From assembly GCA_964565715.1 (NCBI GenBank), contig CAZMGG010000153.1:1-12616 (forward strand): 12,616 bases of DNA. Direction: 5' to 3'. The notes under the pieces were generated by a model. The model searched no databases and had not been told where the DNA came from. It saw nothing but the letters and a program-made list of their open reading frames with translations. This DNA is from CAZMGG01 sp964565715 (lineage in GTDB: Bacteria > Planctomycetota > UBA1135 > UBA2386). The first letter of the stretch is position 1. Each line of letters begins with the position of its first letter. Of the stretch, positions 1 to 7,528 are shown in pieces. Both the position numbers and the translations under genes were made by a program.

Positions 1-383
1 TGTCCGGCCACTTCTACTTCGCCGAGAACTACTACACCGACTGCGGCGTGCTGGCGGCGATCCTGGTGCTGAACCAGCTCAGCGCCGAGCGGCGCACCCT
101 GAAGGCGGCCGCCGACGAGCTGCGGCGCTACCACGGCACCGGCGAGATCAACTTCAAGGTCGACGACAAGGACGCCCTGATGCAGGCGGTCGCGAAGCGG
201 TACAGCAAGGGCCAGATCGACCACCTGGACGGCGTGACGGTGACGTTCCCCGACTGGTGGGTGAACGTGCGGCCGAGCAACACCGAGCCCTTCCTGCGCA
301 TGTGCCTGGAGGCCAACACCGCCGAGCTGATGATGGCGAAGAAGGCCGAGATGTTCGAGCTGCTCGGCCAGCCCGACCACTAG
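1..383 (+). CDS. Phosphomannomutase/phosphoglucomutase, C-terminal part (5' end outside window)
   Basis: The reading frame is open from base 3 to the TAG at 381-383, giving about 126 residues of the C-terminal end of an alpha-D-phosphohexomutase. These enzymes interconvert hexose-6-phosphate and hexose-1-phosphate in the cytoplasm and feed sugar-nucleotide synthesis for polysaccharides and glycans. The visible stretch opens with SGHFYFAENYYTDCG, the sugar-binding loop of domain 3 (commonly GExSGHxxF). Near the end it carries RPSNTEPFLR, the phosphate-binding loop of domain 4; the SNTEP form is common in ManB/PMM-type enzymes. The active-site serine and the metal-binding DGDxDR loop would lie upstream, outside the window. 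Whether mannose or glucose phosphate is the main substrate cannot be told from this part. The next gene converges on it with a 6-nt gap, leaving no room for a separate terminator hairpin. Confidence 0.93.
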   Translation, partial: SGHFYFAENYYTDCGVLAAILVLNQLSAERRTLKAAADELRRYHGTGEINFKVDDKDALMQAVAKRYSKGQIDHLDGVTVTFPDWWVNVRPSNTEPFLRMCLEANTAELMMAKKAEMFELLGQPDH

Positions 384-389
384 GCGTCC

Positions 390-659
390 CTAGGCATCGT
401 CCGGTCGAGCCGGGTCGGGCGGCGCCGCCGGCGGATCCTGCTCGGCCACCTCGATGTGGGTGACGTGCAGGGGGTCACACATGACCGTGCGCCGTGGCAG
501 GCCGCTCGGACTGGCATCGAGGGCGACGATGAAGTGGTGCGTGGCCACGAACGCGAACTCCGGGTGCGGCACCTCCAGCACCGTGCCGTCGGACAGGAAG
601 GCGCGGAAGGGGCGGAAGGGTGCCGCGCGGAGGTAGCTGCGGATCTGCTCGGCTCGCAT
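390..659 (-). CDS. Small conserved hypothetical protein (89 aa)
   Basis: An 89-residue cytoplasmic protein with no signal peptide or membrane segment. It begins MRAEQIRSYLRAAPFRPF and contains LSDGTVLEVPHPEFAFV and a C-terminal CDPLHVTHIEVAEQ. I recognise this pattern as that of small hypotheticals of unknown function common in Planctomycetota and Acidobacteriota ('RPFxxxLxDGxxxxVPHPxF ... xxxHVTxIEV'), which look like all-beta domains of about 70-90 residues. The Pro- and Asp-rich last 15 residues are probably a disordered tail. The frame stays open further upstream, but the ATG at 657-659 fits the family N-terminus. It also lies 9 nt after a -10-like hexamer and just after a weak GGAA. Function is unknown, and the neighbours (a sugar mutase and a Nudix hydrolase) do not suggest one. 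Confidence 0.75.
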   Translation of the reverse strand: MRAEQIRSYLRAAPFRPFRAFLSDGTVLEVPHPEFAFVATHHFIVALDASPSGLPRRTVMCDPLHVTHIEVAEQDPPAAPPDPARPDDA

Positions 660-668
660 CGGGGTTCC

Positions 669-674
669 ATGGTA
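669..674 (-). promoter_or_regulatory. Putative -10 element for the 89-aa hypothetical gene
   Basis: On the minus strand the sequence reads GCTACCAT, giving a TACCAT hexamer followed by 9 nt and then the ATG. Transcription would start about 2 nt before the start codon. The same GCTAnnnT pattern precedes other genes in this window. The best -35 match (TTGCCG, 694-699) has a long 19-nt spacer, so it is weak. The 111-nt gap between this gene and the Nudix gene shows nothing else. Confidence 0.4.
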
Positions 675-770
675 GCAGGGTCGGCCGTGGCGGCGGCAAG
701 GGCCGCACCACTCCTCTGTGCACCCCAGCGGCGCCACGGTGACGCACGAACTGCGGATTCTGCCGGAGCC

Positions 771-1667
771 CTACGGCAGCGGCGCCCGCAGCGCCTGCGC
801 CAGTGCCGCGCGCTCGGCCGCCGGCAATTCCCCGTCCAGCAACCCGTGCCGCAGCAGGAAGTCGATCACCACCAGGTTGCAGTTGGGCTTGAAGCGTGTC
901 GTGTCACGCACCACCGCCGCCACCTCGGTGGCCGGCAGCAGGAAGAACCGCTCGACCTCGCCGTCGGTGGGCCGCGGCACGAAGTCCCGAGGCAGCTCCA
1001 GGTCGAAGCAGAACAGCGTGTCGGGCTTCAGCCCGTGCTCGTCCTCCATGACGTAGGTGATCGTGCTGCACTGCTGCGCCTTCCCGGCGAGATCCGCCGG
1101 CATGCCGGCCTCCTCGGCGCACTCCTTCACCAGGTTCTGCCGCAGCGACAGATGGGCGGGCTGGCCGCCGGCCACCAGGTTGTCCCAGCGGCCGGGGAAC
1201 GTGATCTTGTCGGCGGCGCGTTGCGCCACCCACAGCCAGATGCCGGTCTCGCGCCGCACGAAGCCGTTCAGGTGCACGCCGAACGGCCGCATGCCGAACC
1301 AGGACACCGCCGCCCGGTCGACGAACAGGAGCGGCTCCTCGGCGAAGTCCTGCACCACCGGGTAGAGCTCCCGGCGCGGCGCGGCGGTGCGGCCGGTCCG
1401 GGCCAGCTCCTCGGTGACCGTCAGCATCGCGCCGGTGCACTCGGCGGCGTCGTTGCCCCACAGGCGCAGCCCTTCGCCCGCGTCCGCGGCCTGGAACACC
1501 GGGTCGTGCTGCAGCAGCCAGGGCACGTTGGTCCGGCGGACGAAGCCGGCGGGCCGGCCGCGGGCCCGCCAGGGGACGTGGTCCCCGAGCCGGGCCTGGT
1601 TGCATTCGGCGATGCGGTCGCGGTAGGTGATGGGGCTGTGGTAGCCGGCGCCGGGGACCGGGGCCAG
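771..1667 (-). CDS. Nudix hydrolase with N-terminal DUF4743-like region (Tnr3 / plant NUDX20/24 type)
   Basis: From the GTG at 1524-1526 to the TAG at 771-773 the frame encodes 251 residues. Homology-like sequence runs further upstream in the same frame: RDRIAECNQARLG, then VPWRARGRPAGFVRR, then PWLLQHDPVF. This matches the DUF4743 pattern (a CN pair, then 'P..v.G...GfvR', then 'L...p.vF') that precedes the Nudix domain in this family. No ATG, GTG or TTG lies there, so I extend to the only in-frame CTG (1665-1667), giving 298 aa, which fits the family. The Nudix box GGQPAH-L-SLRQNLV-KECAEEAGM (box first G at residue 167) keeps the E..EE metal ligands; a hydrophobic residue instead of the first Glu and Lys instead of Arg are, as I recall, usual in this subfamily. 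Yeast and plant relatives hydrolyse damaged (oxo/oxy) thiamin diphosphate. That substrate is only a guess here, since no thiamin gene is nearby. Confidence 0.8.
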   Translation of the reverse strand: MAPVPGAGYHSPITYRDRIAECNQARLGDHVPWRARGRPAGFVRRTNVPWLLQHDPVFQAADAGEGLRLWGNDAAECTGAMLTVTEELARTGRTAAPRRELYPVVQDFAEEPLLFVDRAAVSWFGMRPFGVHLNGFVRRETGIWLWVAQRAADKITFPGRWDNLVAGGQPAHLSLRQNLVKECAEEAGMPADLAGKAQQCSTITYVMEDEHGLKPDTLFCFDLELPRDFVPRPTDGEVERFFLLPATEVAAVVRDTTRFKPNCNLVVIDFLLRHGLLDGELPAAERAALAQALRAPLP

Positions 1668-1671
1668 CCCC

Positions 1672-1699
1672 TTGCCGCCGGGAGGAGGCTCCGCACAAT
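1672..1699 (+). promoter_or_regulatory. Putative sigma-70-type promoter for the HEAT/VWA-FAD oxidoreductase pair
   Basis: TTGCCG (1672-1677) and CACAAT (1694-1699) are separated by 16 nt, placing a start site near 1706 and a leader of about 27 nt before the ATG at 1733. The -10 lies inside the near-palindrome CGCACAATGCG (1692-1702), so on the minus strand the same bases read CATTGT. The element may therefore serve the divergent Nudix gene as well. The -35 overlaps the first codons of the extended Nudix frame closely. This is motif reading only. Confidence 0.4.
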
Positions 1700-1732
1700 G
1701 CGTCCGCCCCGAACCCGCCGTCCGGAAACCGC

Positions 1733-3313
1733 ATGCTCCACCTGCGCTGGCTGTCCTTCCTCGCCTGCCTGCTCGGCCTCCTGTCGGGCCCGCTGTCGGG
1801 CACCCTGTCCGCCCAGGACGAGGCCAAGGCGCTCGCCGCGTTCCAGAAGGCCTTCAAGGCCGGCAAGGTGGTGGTGCCGGTGGCCGAGCGGCAGTCGGCG
1901 CTGCAGGCGATCCAGGGACTCGACGGCAAGAAGCCGGCGGAGGCCCTGATCGAGGCCTGCGAGGCCACCGACGAGGAGCTGGCCCGCACCGATGCCGAGC
2001 GGGCCACCATCGCCGAGGAGATCACCCGCCTGGTGCGCGGCCAGGAGACCGCCGAGTCGCGCAACCTGCCGCAGGCGGACTTCGCCAAGTACAACGCCCT
2101 GAAGGAGCAGATGGGCAGGCTGCGCGAACACGCCGACGCGCTCCGCGGGCTGCACCAGGAGCTGCTGACGGCGGTGCAGAAGCTGCGCGACAAGGAGGCG
2201 TTGCGGCACCTGCTGCGCAACGTCGCCGGCAACAAGAAGCAGCCGCTGCCCCTGAAGATCGCCGCGGCGCGGGCGGCGGGCTTCGGCGCCCAGGACGTCA
2301 TGGACGACCTGGCCGAGGCGCTGAAGCGCGCCCGCGAGCCCGAGGAGCAGGTGGCGCTGCTCGACGGCGTGGCCCTGGCCGGCCCGGTGGCGAAGCTGCA
2401 CGGCGACCTGGTGATCGGCCTGCTCGACCACAAGGAGGAGGCGGTGCGCGAGCGGGCGGCCCTGGCGCTGGCCCGCATCGCGCTGCCGACGGCGGTGGAG
2501 CCGATGATCAAGCTGCTCGGCCGCAGTTCGGGCCAGACCGCGCTGCGCATCGCCTCGGCGCTCGAGGTGCTGACCGGCGAGCAGCACGGCGCCAACGTCG
2601 GCGCCTGGTTCGCCTGGTGGCAGTCCGAGGGGCCGAAGGTGCTGGCCGGCGAGCGCGACCTCGGCAAGGGCATCCCCAGCCACCGCAAGACCACCGACAA
2701 GAACTATTACTTCGGCATCCCGCAGGACCAGAGCCAGGGGATCCTCTACGTGCTGGACTGCTCCGGTTCGATGAAGGCACCGGTGGACTTCAAGGTGGAA
2801 CAGGGCACCACCGCCGCCGGCGGTAGCCAGGACACCAAGACGACGCGGCTGGAGGCCTGCAAGAAGGAGCTGATCCAGGCGCTGCAGCGCCTGCGGCCCG
2901 AGCAGAAGTTCGGCGTGCTCTACTACAACGACCTGCCGTTCCTGTGGCAGCCGAAGATGCTGCCGGCCACCAAGGAGAACGTGGCGCAGGCGGTCGCGGC
3001 GGTGCAGAAGCTGCAACCGGCGCAGAGCACCAACATCCACGACTCGCTGGAGATGGGCTTCGGCCTGGTCGGCCGCGGCAGCAAGGACAAGTACTACGGC
3101 GTCGAACTGGACACGATCTTCCTGCTGACCGACGGCTCGCCGACCACGCCGGACGGCAAGCTCGACTCCACCGAGAAGATCATCGCCGGCGTGCGGTCGT
3201 GGAACGTGCTGAAGCGGATCACGATCCACTGCATCGGCATCGGCAAGGGGCTCAACGAGCCGTTCCTGAGCCAGCTCGCCAGCGAGAACGGCGGCGAGTT
3301 CAAGAAGTTCTGA
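1733..3313 (+). CDS. Secreted HEAT-repeat / von Willebrand factor A domain protein
   Basis: A 526-residue exported protein. Residues 1-28 are a signal peptide with probable cleavage LSA|QDE. Residues 75-165 are charged and Glu/Arg/Leu-rich and look helical, probably a coiled coil. Residues 170-265 resemble HEAT repeats (for example EEAVRERAALALARI). A short LTGEQHGANVGAWFAWWQSEG-like linker (280-300) follows; such a 'LTG...W..WW' segment recurs in planctomycete HEAT proteins. Residues 335-526 form a VWA domain with a complete metal-ion-dependent adhesion site: DCSGS (D342, S344, S346), T433 in STNIHDSLE, and D467 in LLTDGSP. VWA domains bind protein ligands through the metal, so a role in adhesion or envelope complex assembly is likely, but the ligand is unknown. 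The ATG at 1733 gives a clean signal peptide. The next gene starts 3 nt after the stop, indicating co-expression. Confidence 0.85.
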   Translation: MLHLRWLSFLACLLGLLSGPLSGTLSAQDEAKALAAFQKAFKAGKVVVPVAERQSALQAIQGLDGKKPAEALIEACEATDEELARTDAERATIAEEITRLVRGQETAESRNLPQADFAKYNALKEQMGRLREHADALRGLHQELLTAVQKLRDKEALRHLLRNVAGNKKQPLPLKIAAARAAGFGAQDVMDDLAEALKRAREPEEQVALLDGVALAGPVAKLHGDLVIGLLDHKEEAVRERAALALARIALPTAVEPMIKLLGRSSGQTALRIASALEVLTGEQHGANVGAWFAWWQSEGPKVLAGERDLGKGIPSHRKTTDKNYYFGIPQDQSQGILYVLDCSGSMKAPVDFKVEQGTTAAGGSQDTKTTRLEACKKELIQALQRLRPEQKFGVLYYNDLPFLWQPKMLPATKENVAQAVAAVQKLQPAQSTNIHDSLEMGFGLVGRGSKDKYYGVELDTIFLLTDGSPTTPDGKLDSTEKIIAGVRSWNVLKRITIHCIGIGKGLNEPFLSQLASENGGEFKKF

Positions 3314-3316
3314 GCC

Positions 3317-4954
3317 GTGACCACCCGGCTTCGCTGCCTCCTCCTCGGCCTGCTGTCCTGCCTGCTGCCGGGCTGCGTCGGCGCCGGCCCGGCGCGCGTC
3401 ATCGAGTGCGACCTCTGCGTCTACGGCGGCACCTCGGCGGGCATCGTCGCCGCCGTGCAGGGCGCCCGCGACGGCCTGCGCGTCGTGCTGCTGGAGCCCT
3501 CCTCGCACCTCGGTGGCCTCACCACCGGCGGTCTCGGCGCCACCGACGTCGGCAACCAGCAGGCGATCGGCGGGCTGAGCCGCGACTTCTACCGCCGGAT
3601 CCGCGCCCACTACGCCGACGACGCCAACTGGGTGTGGGAGCGTCGCGCGGAGTTCCGCGGCCACGGTCACCGGCCGGGGGAGGACGCGGCCTGGACCTTC
3701 GAGCCGGGCGCGGCCCGGGCGGTGTTCGCCGCCATGCTGGCCGAGGCCGGCGTCGTGCCGCGGCTTGGCGAGGCGCTGCGGCGACCCGGCGGCGTCAGCA
3801 AGGACGGCGCCCGCATCACCGGGCTCGTCACCGGCAGCGGCCTGCGGGTCCGGGCCCGGGTCTACATCGACGCCACCTACGAGGGCGACCTGCTCGCCGA
3901 GGCCGGCGCGAGCTTCGCCGTCGGCCGCGAGGCCAACGCCGCCCACGGCGAGACCCTGAACGGCGTGCAGACGCAGAACGCCACCAAGCACCAGTTCCTG
4001 GTCGACGTCGATCCCTTCGTGGTGCCGGGCGATCCGCAGAGCGGCCTGCTGCCCGGCGTGCAGCCGGGCGGTCCGGGCGAGGAGGGCAGCGCCGACCACC
4101 GGATGCAGGCCTTCTGCTTCCGCATCGTCGCCACCGATGTGGCCGGGAACCGCCTGCCGTGGCCGCGGCCCGCCGACTACGACGAACGCGACCACGAGCT
4201 GCTGCTGCGCTGGTTCGAGGCCGGCAACACCATGGCGCCCTGGCATCCGCTCTGGATGCCCAACCGCAAGACCGACGCCAACAACAACGGCGCCATCTCG
4301 ACCGACTGGATCGGCGGCAACTGGGCGTATCCCACCGCCAGCCTTGCCGAACGCGAGCGCATCGTCGCCGCCCACCGGCGCTACCAGGCGGGGCTGCTGT
4401 GGACGCTGGCCAACCACCCGCGGGTGCCGGCGAAGGTGCGGGCGGAGTTCCAGCGCATCGGCCCCTGCCGCGACGAGCCGGACTTCCCCGGCGGTCTGGG
4501 CCCGATCCTCTACATCCGCGAGGGCCGGCGCCTGCTGGGGGAGCTGGTGACCACCGAGCACCACTGCCTGGGTCGCGAGGTGGCGCCCGACCCGGTCGGC
4601 ATGGGCGCCTACAGCATGGACTCGCACAACGTGCAGCGCTACGTCGACGCGCGCGGCTTCGCCCGCAACGAGGGCGACGTGCAGGTCCGTGTGCCGAAGC
4701 CCTACGGCATCGCCTATCGCTCGCTGCTGCCGCGCCGGCGCGAATGCGACAACCTGCTGGTGCCGGTGGCGGTCTCGGCCAGCCACATCGCCTACGGCAG
4801 CATCCGCATGGAGCCGGTGTTCATGGTGCTCGGCCAGTCGGCGGCGGTGGCCGCCGGGCTGGCCGTCGCCGCCGATCGCGCGGTGCAGGACGTTCCCTAT
4901 GCCGATCTGGAACGCCGCCTGCTCGAACTGGGCCAGGTGCTTCGCGTGCCCTGA
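3317..4954 (+). CDS. FAD-dependent oxidoreductase (PF12831 type), probable lipoprotein
   Basis: A 545-residue flavoprotein starting at a GTG 3 nt after the preceding stop. The N-terminus is hydrophobic with possible lipobox cysteines at C15 (LLSC) or C20 (LPGC); C20 is followed by a plausible linker, so it is probably exported and membrane-anchored. The dinucleotide-binding fold is clear: DLCVYGGTSAGIVAAVQGA, then VVLLE with the ribose-binding Glu at 60. HLGGLTTGGLGATDVGN follows, a signature of this family. Further family motifs are YSMDSHNVQRYVD and, near the C-terminus, a VSASHIAYGSIRMEPVFM stretch followed by LGQSAAVAAGLA. PF12831 proteins are common in Planctomycetota, Verrucomicrobia and Bacteroidetes, often near carbohydrate genes, but substrates are mostly unknown. 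Here the partner is a VWA protein, not a glycoside hydrolase. I infer translational coupling; the reaction is not identified. Confidence 0.88.
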   Translation: MTTRLRCLLLGLLSCLLPGCVGAGPARVIECDLCVYGGTSAGIVAAVQGARDGLRVVLLEPSSHLGGLTTGGLGATDVGNQQAIGGLSRDFYRRIRAHYADDANWVWERRAEFRGHGHRPGEDAAWTFEPGAARAVFAAMLAEAGVVPRLGEALRRPGGVSKDGARITGLVTGSGLRVRARVYIDATYEGDLLAEAGASFAVGREANAAHGETLNGVQTQNATKHQFLVDVDPFVVPGDPQSGLLPGVQPGGPGEEGSADHRMQAFCFRIVATDVAGNRLPWPRPADYDERDHELLLRWFEAGNTMAPWHPLWMPNRKTDANNNGAISTDWIGGNWAYPTASLAERERIVAAHRRYQAGLLWTLANHPRVPAKVRAEFQRIGPCRDEPDFPGGLGPILYIREGRRLLGELVTTEHHCLGREVAPDPVGMGAYSMDSHNVQRYVDARGFARNEGDVQVRVPKPYGIAYRSLLPRRRECDNLLVPVAVSASHIAYGSIRMEPVFMVLGQSAAVAAGLAVAADRAVQDVPYADLERRLLELGQVLRVP

Positions 4955-4956
4955 CC

Positions 4957-4985
4957 TTGCGGTGGGCGCACGGGCGGCCGATCAT
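4957..4985 (+). promoter_or_regulatory. Putative promoter of the TraB/GumN gene
   Basis: TTGCGG (4957-4962) and GATCAT (4980-4985) have an ideal 17-nt spacer. The -10 lies 7 nt before the ATG at 4993, so transcription would begin at or beside that start codon. The -35 begins 3 nt after the upstream stop, so this gene may be transcribed separately from the HEAT/VWA-oxidoreductase pair despite the small gap. Judged by eye from motifs only. Confidence 0.42.
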
Positions 4986-4992
4986 GGCCGCC

Positions 4993-5958
4993 ATGCCGAA
5001 GAAGACGTCCGGATTCGTGCTGCTGCTGTCCGCGTTCCTGCCGTGGCCCCTGCTCGCCCAGGAGCGGGCAGCGCCGGAACCGGCTCCCGCCGCCCAGGAT
5101 CCGCAGACCACCACGCCCTCGGAGTTCGCCCGGTTCGTGCGCGACGGCGACGGCGGCCACCTCGACACCGCCATCACCACCTACCGCAACCAGGACGGCG
5201 TCGAGGTGACGATGTACGGGGCGCTGCACATCGCCGACACCGCCCACTACCAGGAGCTGCAGCGGCGCTTCGCCGCCCACGACGCGCTGCTCTACGAACT
5301 GGTCGGCCCGGAGAACTACCGCCCGCGCCCGGGCCAGCGCACCTCGGGCATGGTCTCGCTCCTGCAGCGGGCGCTGAAGACCGGCCTGCAGCTCGACTTC
5401 CAGCTCGACGCCATCGACTACCGGCAGGACAACTTCGTCCACGCCGACATGACGCCCGAGGAGTTCCGCGAGGCGCAGACCGAGGCCGGCGAGTCGCTGC
5501 TCGGCCTGATGTGGCAGGGCATGATGAAGGAGATGCAGCGGATCCGCGAGGGCGGCGAGGTCGACCCGGCGATGCAGCAGTTCGCCGAGATGGATCTGGT
5601 CACCGCCTTCCGCAACAACGAGGGCCGGCACCTGCTGCGGATGGTGTTCGCCGCCCAGCTGCAGAGCGTCGAGAAGGCCGCCGCCGGCTTCAGTCCGGAC
5701 GGCAAGCCGTCGGTGCTGCTGGAGGGCCGCAACGAGAAGTGCCTGCAGGTGCTGGCCCGCGAGATGAAGGGCGGCCGCAAGAAGCTCGGCATCTACTACG
5801 GCGCCGCCCACCTGCCGCACCTGGAGCAACGGCTGGTGAAGGACCTCGGCTTCCAGAAGGTGAAGCACGAGTGGCTGCAGGCCTGGGACTGCACCAAGCG
5901 GCCCGACAAGCCGGCGGCGCCGGCGAAGGAGCCCGACGCCGGCAAGACCGGCGGCTGA
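4993..5958 (+). CDS. Secreted TraB/GumN (TIKI-like) domain protein
   Basis: A 321-residue exported protein. Residues 1-22 are a signal peptide with probable cleavage LLA|QER, followed by a Pro/Ala-rich linker to about residue 42. The TraB/PrgY/GumN fold then shows its hallmarks: a first GxxH (GALH, 76-79) in VTMYGALHIADTAHYQELQ, a conserved Glu (E102) in LLYELVGP, and a second GxxH (GAAH, 270-273) in LGIYYGAAHLPHLEQRL. In animal TIKI proteins this fold is a metalloprotease, with the GxxH histidines and Glu binding metal. Bacterial members are widespread and mostly uncharacterised, so protease activity is an inference. The last 20 residues are a Lys/Pro/Ala-rich tail. An in-frame ATG at 4984 is possible, but 4993 gives a better signal peptide and fits the promoter spacing. 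The gene converges on the M28 gene with a 4-nt gap. Confidence 0.82.
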   Translation: MPKKTSGFVLLLSAFLPWPLLAQERAAPEPAPAAQDPQTTTPSEFARFVRDGDGGHLDTAITTYRNQDGVEVTMYGALHIADTAHYQELQRRFAAHDALLYELVGPENYRPRPGQRTSGMVSLLQRALKTGLQLDFQLDAIDYRQDNFVHADMTPEEFREAQTEAGESLLGLMWQGMMKEMQRIREGGEVDPAMQQFAEMDLVTAFRNNEGRHLLRMVFAAQLQSVEKAAAGFSPDGKPSVLLEGRNEKCLQVLAREMKGGRKKLGIYYGAAHLPHLEQRLVKDLGFQKVKHEWLQAWDCTKRPDKPAAPAKEPDAGKTGG

Positions 5959-5962
5959 CCGC

Positions 5963-7522
5963 CTACCAGTCCTGCTGCACGCCGAGGTCGTGGGGCCGCG
6001 CCTTGTCCTGCGCGGTCTCCCAGCCGAGCCAGAACGCCAGCCGCGCCACCCGCTCCATCTTGGCGTAGTCGAGCTTGTCGGCGGTGTCGGTGACCTTGTG
6101 GTAGTCGCCGTGCTCGCCGTCGCAGAAGAACACCACCGGCACGCCGTTCTTGGCGAAGTTGTAGTGGTCGGAGCGCTCGTAGTAGGTGTCGCCGGACGAG
6201 AACGTCAGCCCGAACTTCGCCGCCAGCCCGTGGGCGCGGCGGACCAGCGTCGAGTACTTGCCGTGCTGGCGGCTCGGGGTGACCGAGATCACGTCGGTGG
6301 GCGACAGGTCGGTGATCCGCCCGATCATGTCGATGTTGATGTTGGCGACGATCTGACCCAACGGCCAGGTCGGGTGGTCGGCGAACCAGTCCGAGCCCCA
6401 CAGGCCGAGTTCCTCGCCGGACACCGACAGGAAGATCACCGTGCGGTCCGGCGGCTCCTCGGCGCGGGCGAACGCCTCGGCGATGGCCAGCAGACCGGCG
6501 GTGCCCGACGCGTTGTCGTCGGCGCCGTTGAACGCGTCGCCGTCGAGCCGCGTGCCCATGTGGTCCATGTGCGCCGAGAACACGATGGCCTCGCGCTTGT
6601 TGCCCTTGCCCTCGCGGCAGGCCACCACGTTCCGCGCGCTGGCCTTGGCGTCGGTCTTGACCGTGATCTGCAGCCGGCCGCTGGCCTTCGGGTCGGCCTC
6701 GCCGCCGACGGTGCCGTTCTCGACGGTGAGGCCGAGGTGCTGCAGCAACGCTCCCGCGGCGGTCGGACCCAGCACCATGACCGGGATCGCCACGAACTTG
6801 AAGCCGAACGGTGGGGGCTGCCCCTTGTACTTGAGATGCGGATGGTCGGGCAGCAGCGCCTGGTAGGCGAGCCGGTCGGCCAGCGCGTGGTCGGCCTCCA
6901 GCAGGCACAGCACGGCGCCGGCCGCGCCCTTGCCGCCGAGTTCGCGCGCCATGGCCTCCAGACGCTGGAAGCCCATCATGCTGGCGGCCTGGCCCTGACC
7001 CCGGGCCTTGCCCGCCACCACCACCGGGATCCGCCCCTTGAGGCCGGCCGGGATCTCGTCGGGGCTGCCGTTGCCGCAGAACACGAAGCGCCCCGCCAGG
7101 TTGACCTTGTCGGCGGGGCCGCCCGGCACCACCGCGAACGGCGCGGCCAGCTTCTCCTGACCGAAGGTCAGCGCCGTCGACGGGTCGAGGAAGGTCTTCT
7201 CCAGGGGATAGCTCTGGAAGAACGTGCGGCGGTCGCCGAGCGGCTTCAGGCCCCATTGCTTGAAGTGGTCGGCGATGTAGTCGGCGGCCTGGTTCTGACC
7301 CTGGCTCGTGGTGAAGCGGCCGCCCAGCTCGTCGCTGGCCAGGAAGTGGGCGTGGTCGCTCAGCGCCTTGCGCGCGACGTGGACCATCGCCGCCGGGGCG
7401 CCGTCGGGCAGCGGCGCGCCGGCCTGCGGCTCGGTGCCGGCGGTGCCGGTCTGCGCCGGCAGCGATGCCGCGACCAGCAGGGCGGGCAGCAGGAACGGGA
7501 GCGCGAGCCGGAGGTCGGGCAT
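5963..7522 (-). CDS. Secreted M28-family zinc metallopeptidase with PA-domain-like insert
   Basis: A 519-residue exported aminopeptidase-type enzyme. The signal peptide ends at about residue 23 (SLPA|QTG). Residues 45-110 match the usual N-terminal helix of the family (HFLASDELGGRFTTSQGQNQAADYI). Residues 125-290 hold a protease-associated (PA) type insert. The catalytic domain runs from about 295 to 505 with all expected co-catalytic zinc residues: H318 (with D320) in SAHMDHMG, D335 in NGADDNASG, the E370-E371 pair in SGEELGLWGS, D398 in NIDMIGR and H475 in DYHKVTDTADKL. M28 enzymes remove N-terminal amino acids or act as glutamyl carboxypeptidases or glutaminyl cyclases; the exact substrate cannot be told. 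Location is periplasm or outside. The gene begins 38 nt after the TerC stop, with its own -10-like element and no Shine-Dalgarno. Confidence 0.92.
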   Translation of the reverse strand: MPDLRLALPFLLPALLVAASLPAQTGTAGTEPQAGAPLPDGAPAAMVHVARKALSDHAHFLASDELGGRFTTSQGQNQAADYIADHFKQWGLKPLGDRRTFFQSYPLEKTFLDPSTALTFGQEKLAAPFAVVPGGPADKVNLAGRFVFCGNGSPDEIPAGLKGRIPVVVAGKARGQGQAASMMGFQRLEAMARELGGKGAAGAVLCLLEADHALADRLAYQALLPDHPHLKYKGQPPPFGFKFVAIPVMVLGPTAAGALLQHLGLTVENGTVGGEADPKASGRLQITVKTDAKASARNVVACREGKGNKREAIVFSAHMDHMGTRLDGDAFNGADDNASGTAGLLAIAEAFARAEEPPDRTVIFLSVSGEELGLWGSDWFADHPTWPLGQIVANINIDMIGRITDLSPTDVISVTPSRQHGKYSTLVRRAHGLAAKFGLTFSSGDTYYERSDHYNFAKNGVPVVFFCDGEHGDYHKVTDTADKLDYAKMERVARLAFWLGWETAQDKARPHDLGVQQDW

Positions 7523-7528
7523 GGGCGG

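Noticed and set aside
771..1667. Loss of Nudix activity because the first Glu of the box is Leu and Arg is Lys
   Set aside because: The E..EE metal ligands are intact, and plant and yeast relatives of this subfamily, as I recall them, carry similar KECxEEAG boxes.
1421..4786. 1121-codon open frame on the minus strand
   Set aside because: It lies antisense to the HEAT/VWA and oxidoreductase genes and across the Nudix gene. Its His/Gln/Ala/Gly/Arg-rich product has no domain pattern. It is a high-GC shadow frame.
2944..4992. Upstream part of a 1004-codon plus frame ending in the TraB/GumN domain (fusion protein)
   Set aside because: The upstream part overlaps two well-supported genes in another frame and is Arg/Ala-rich without motifs; the signal peptide at 4993 marks the true start.
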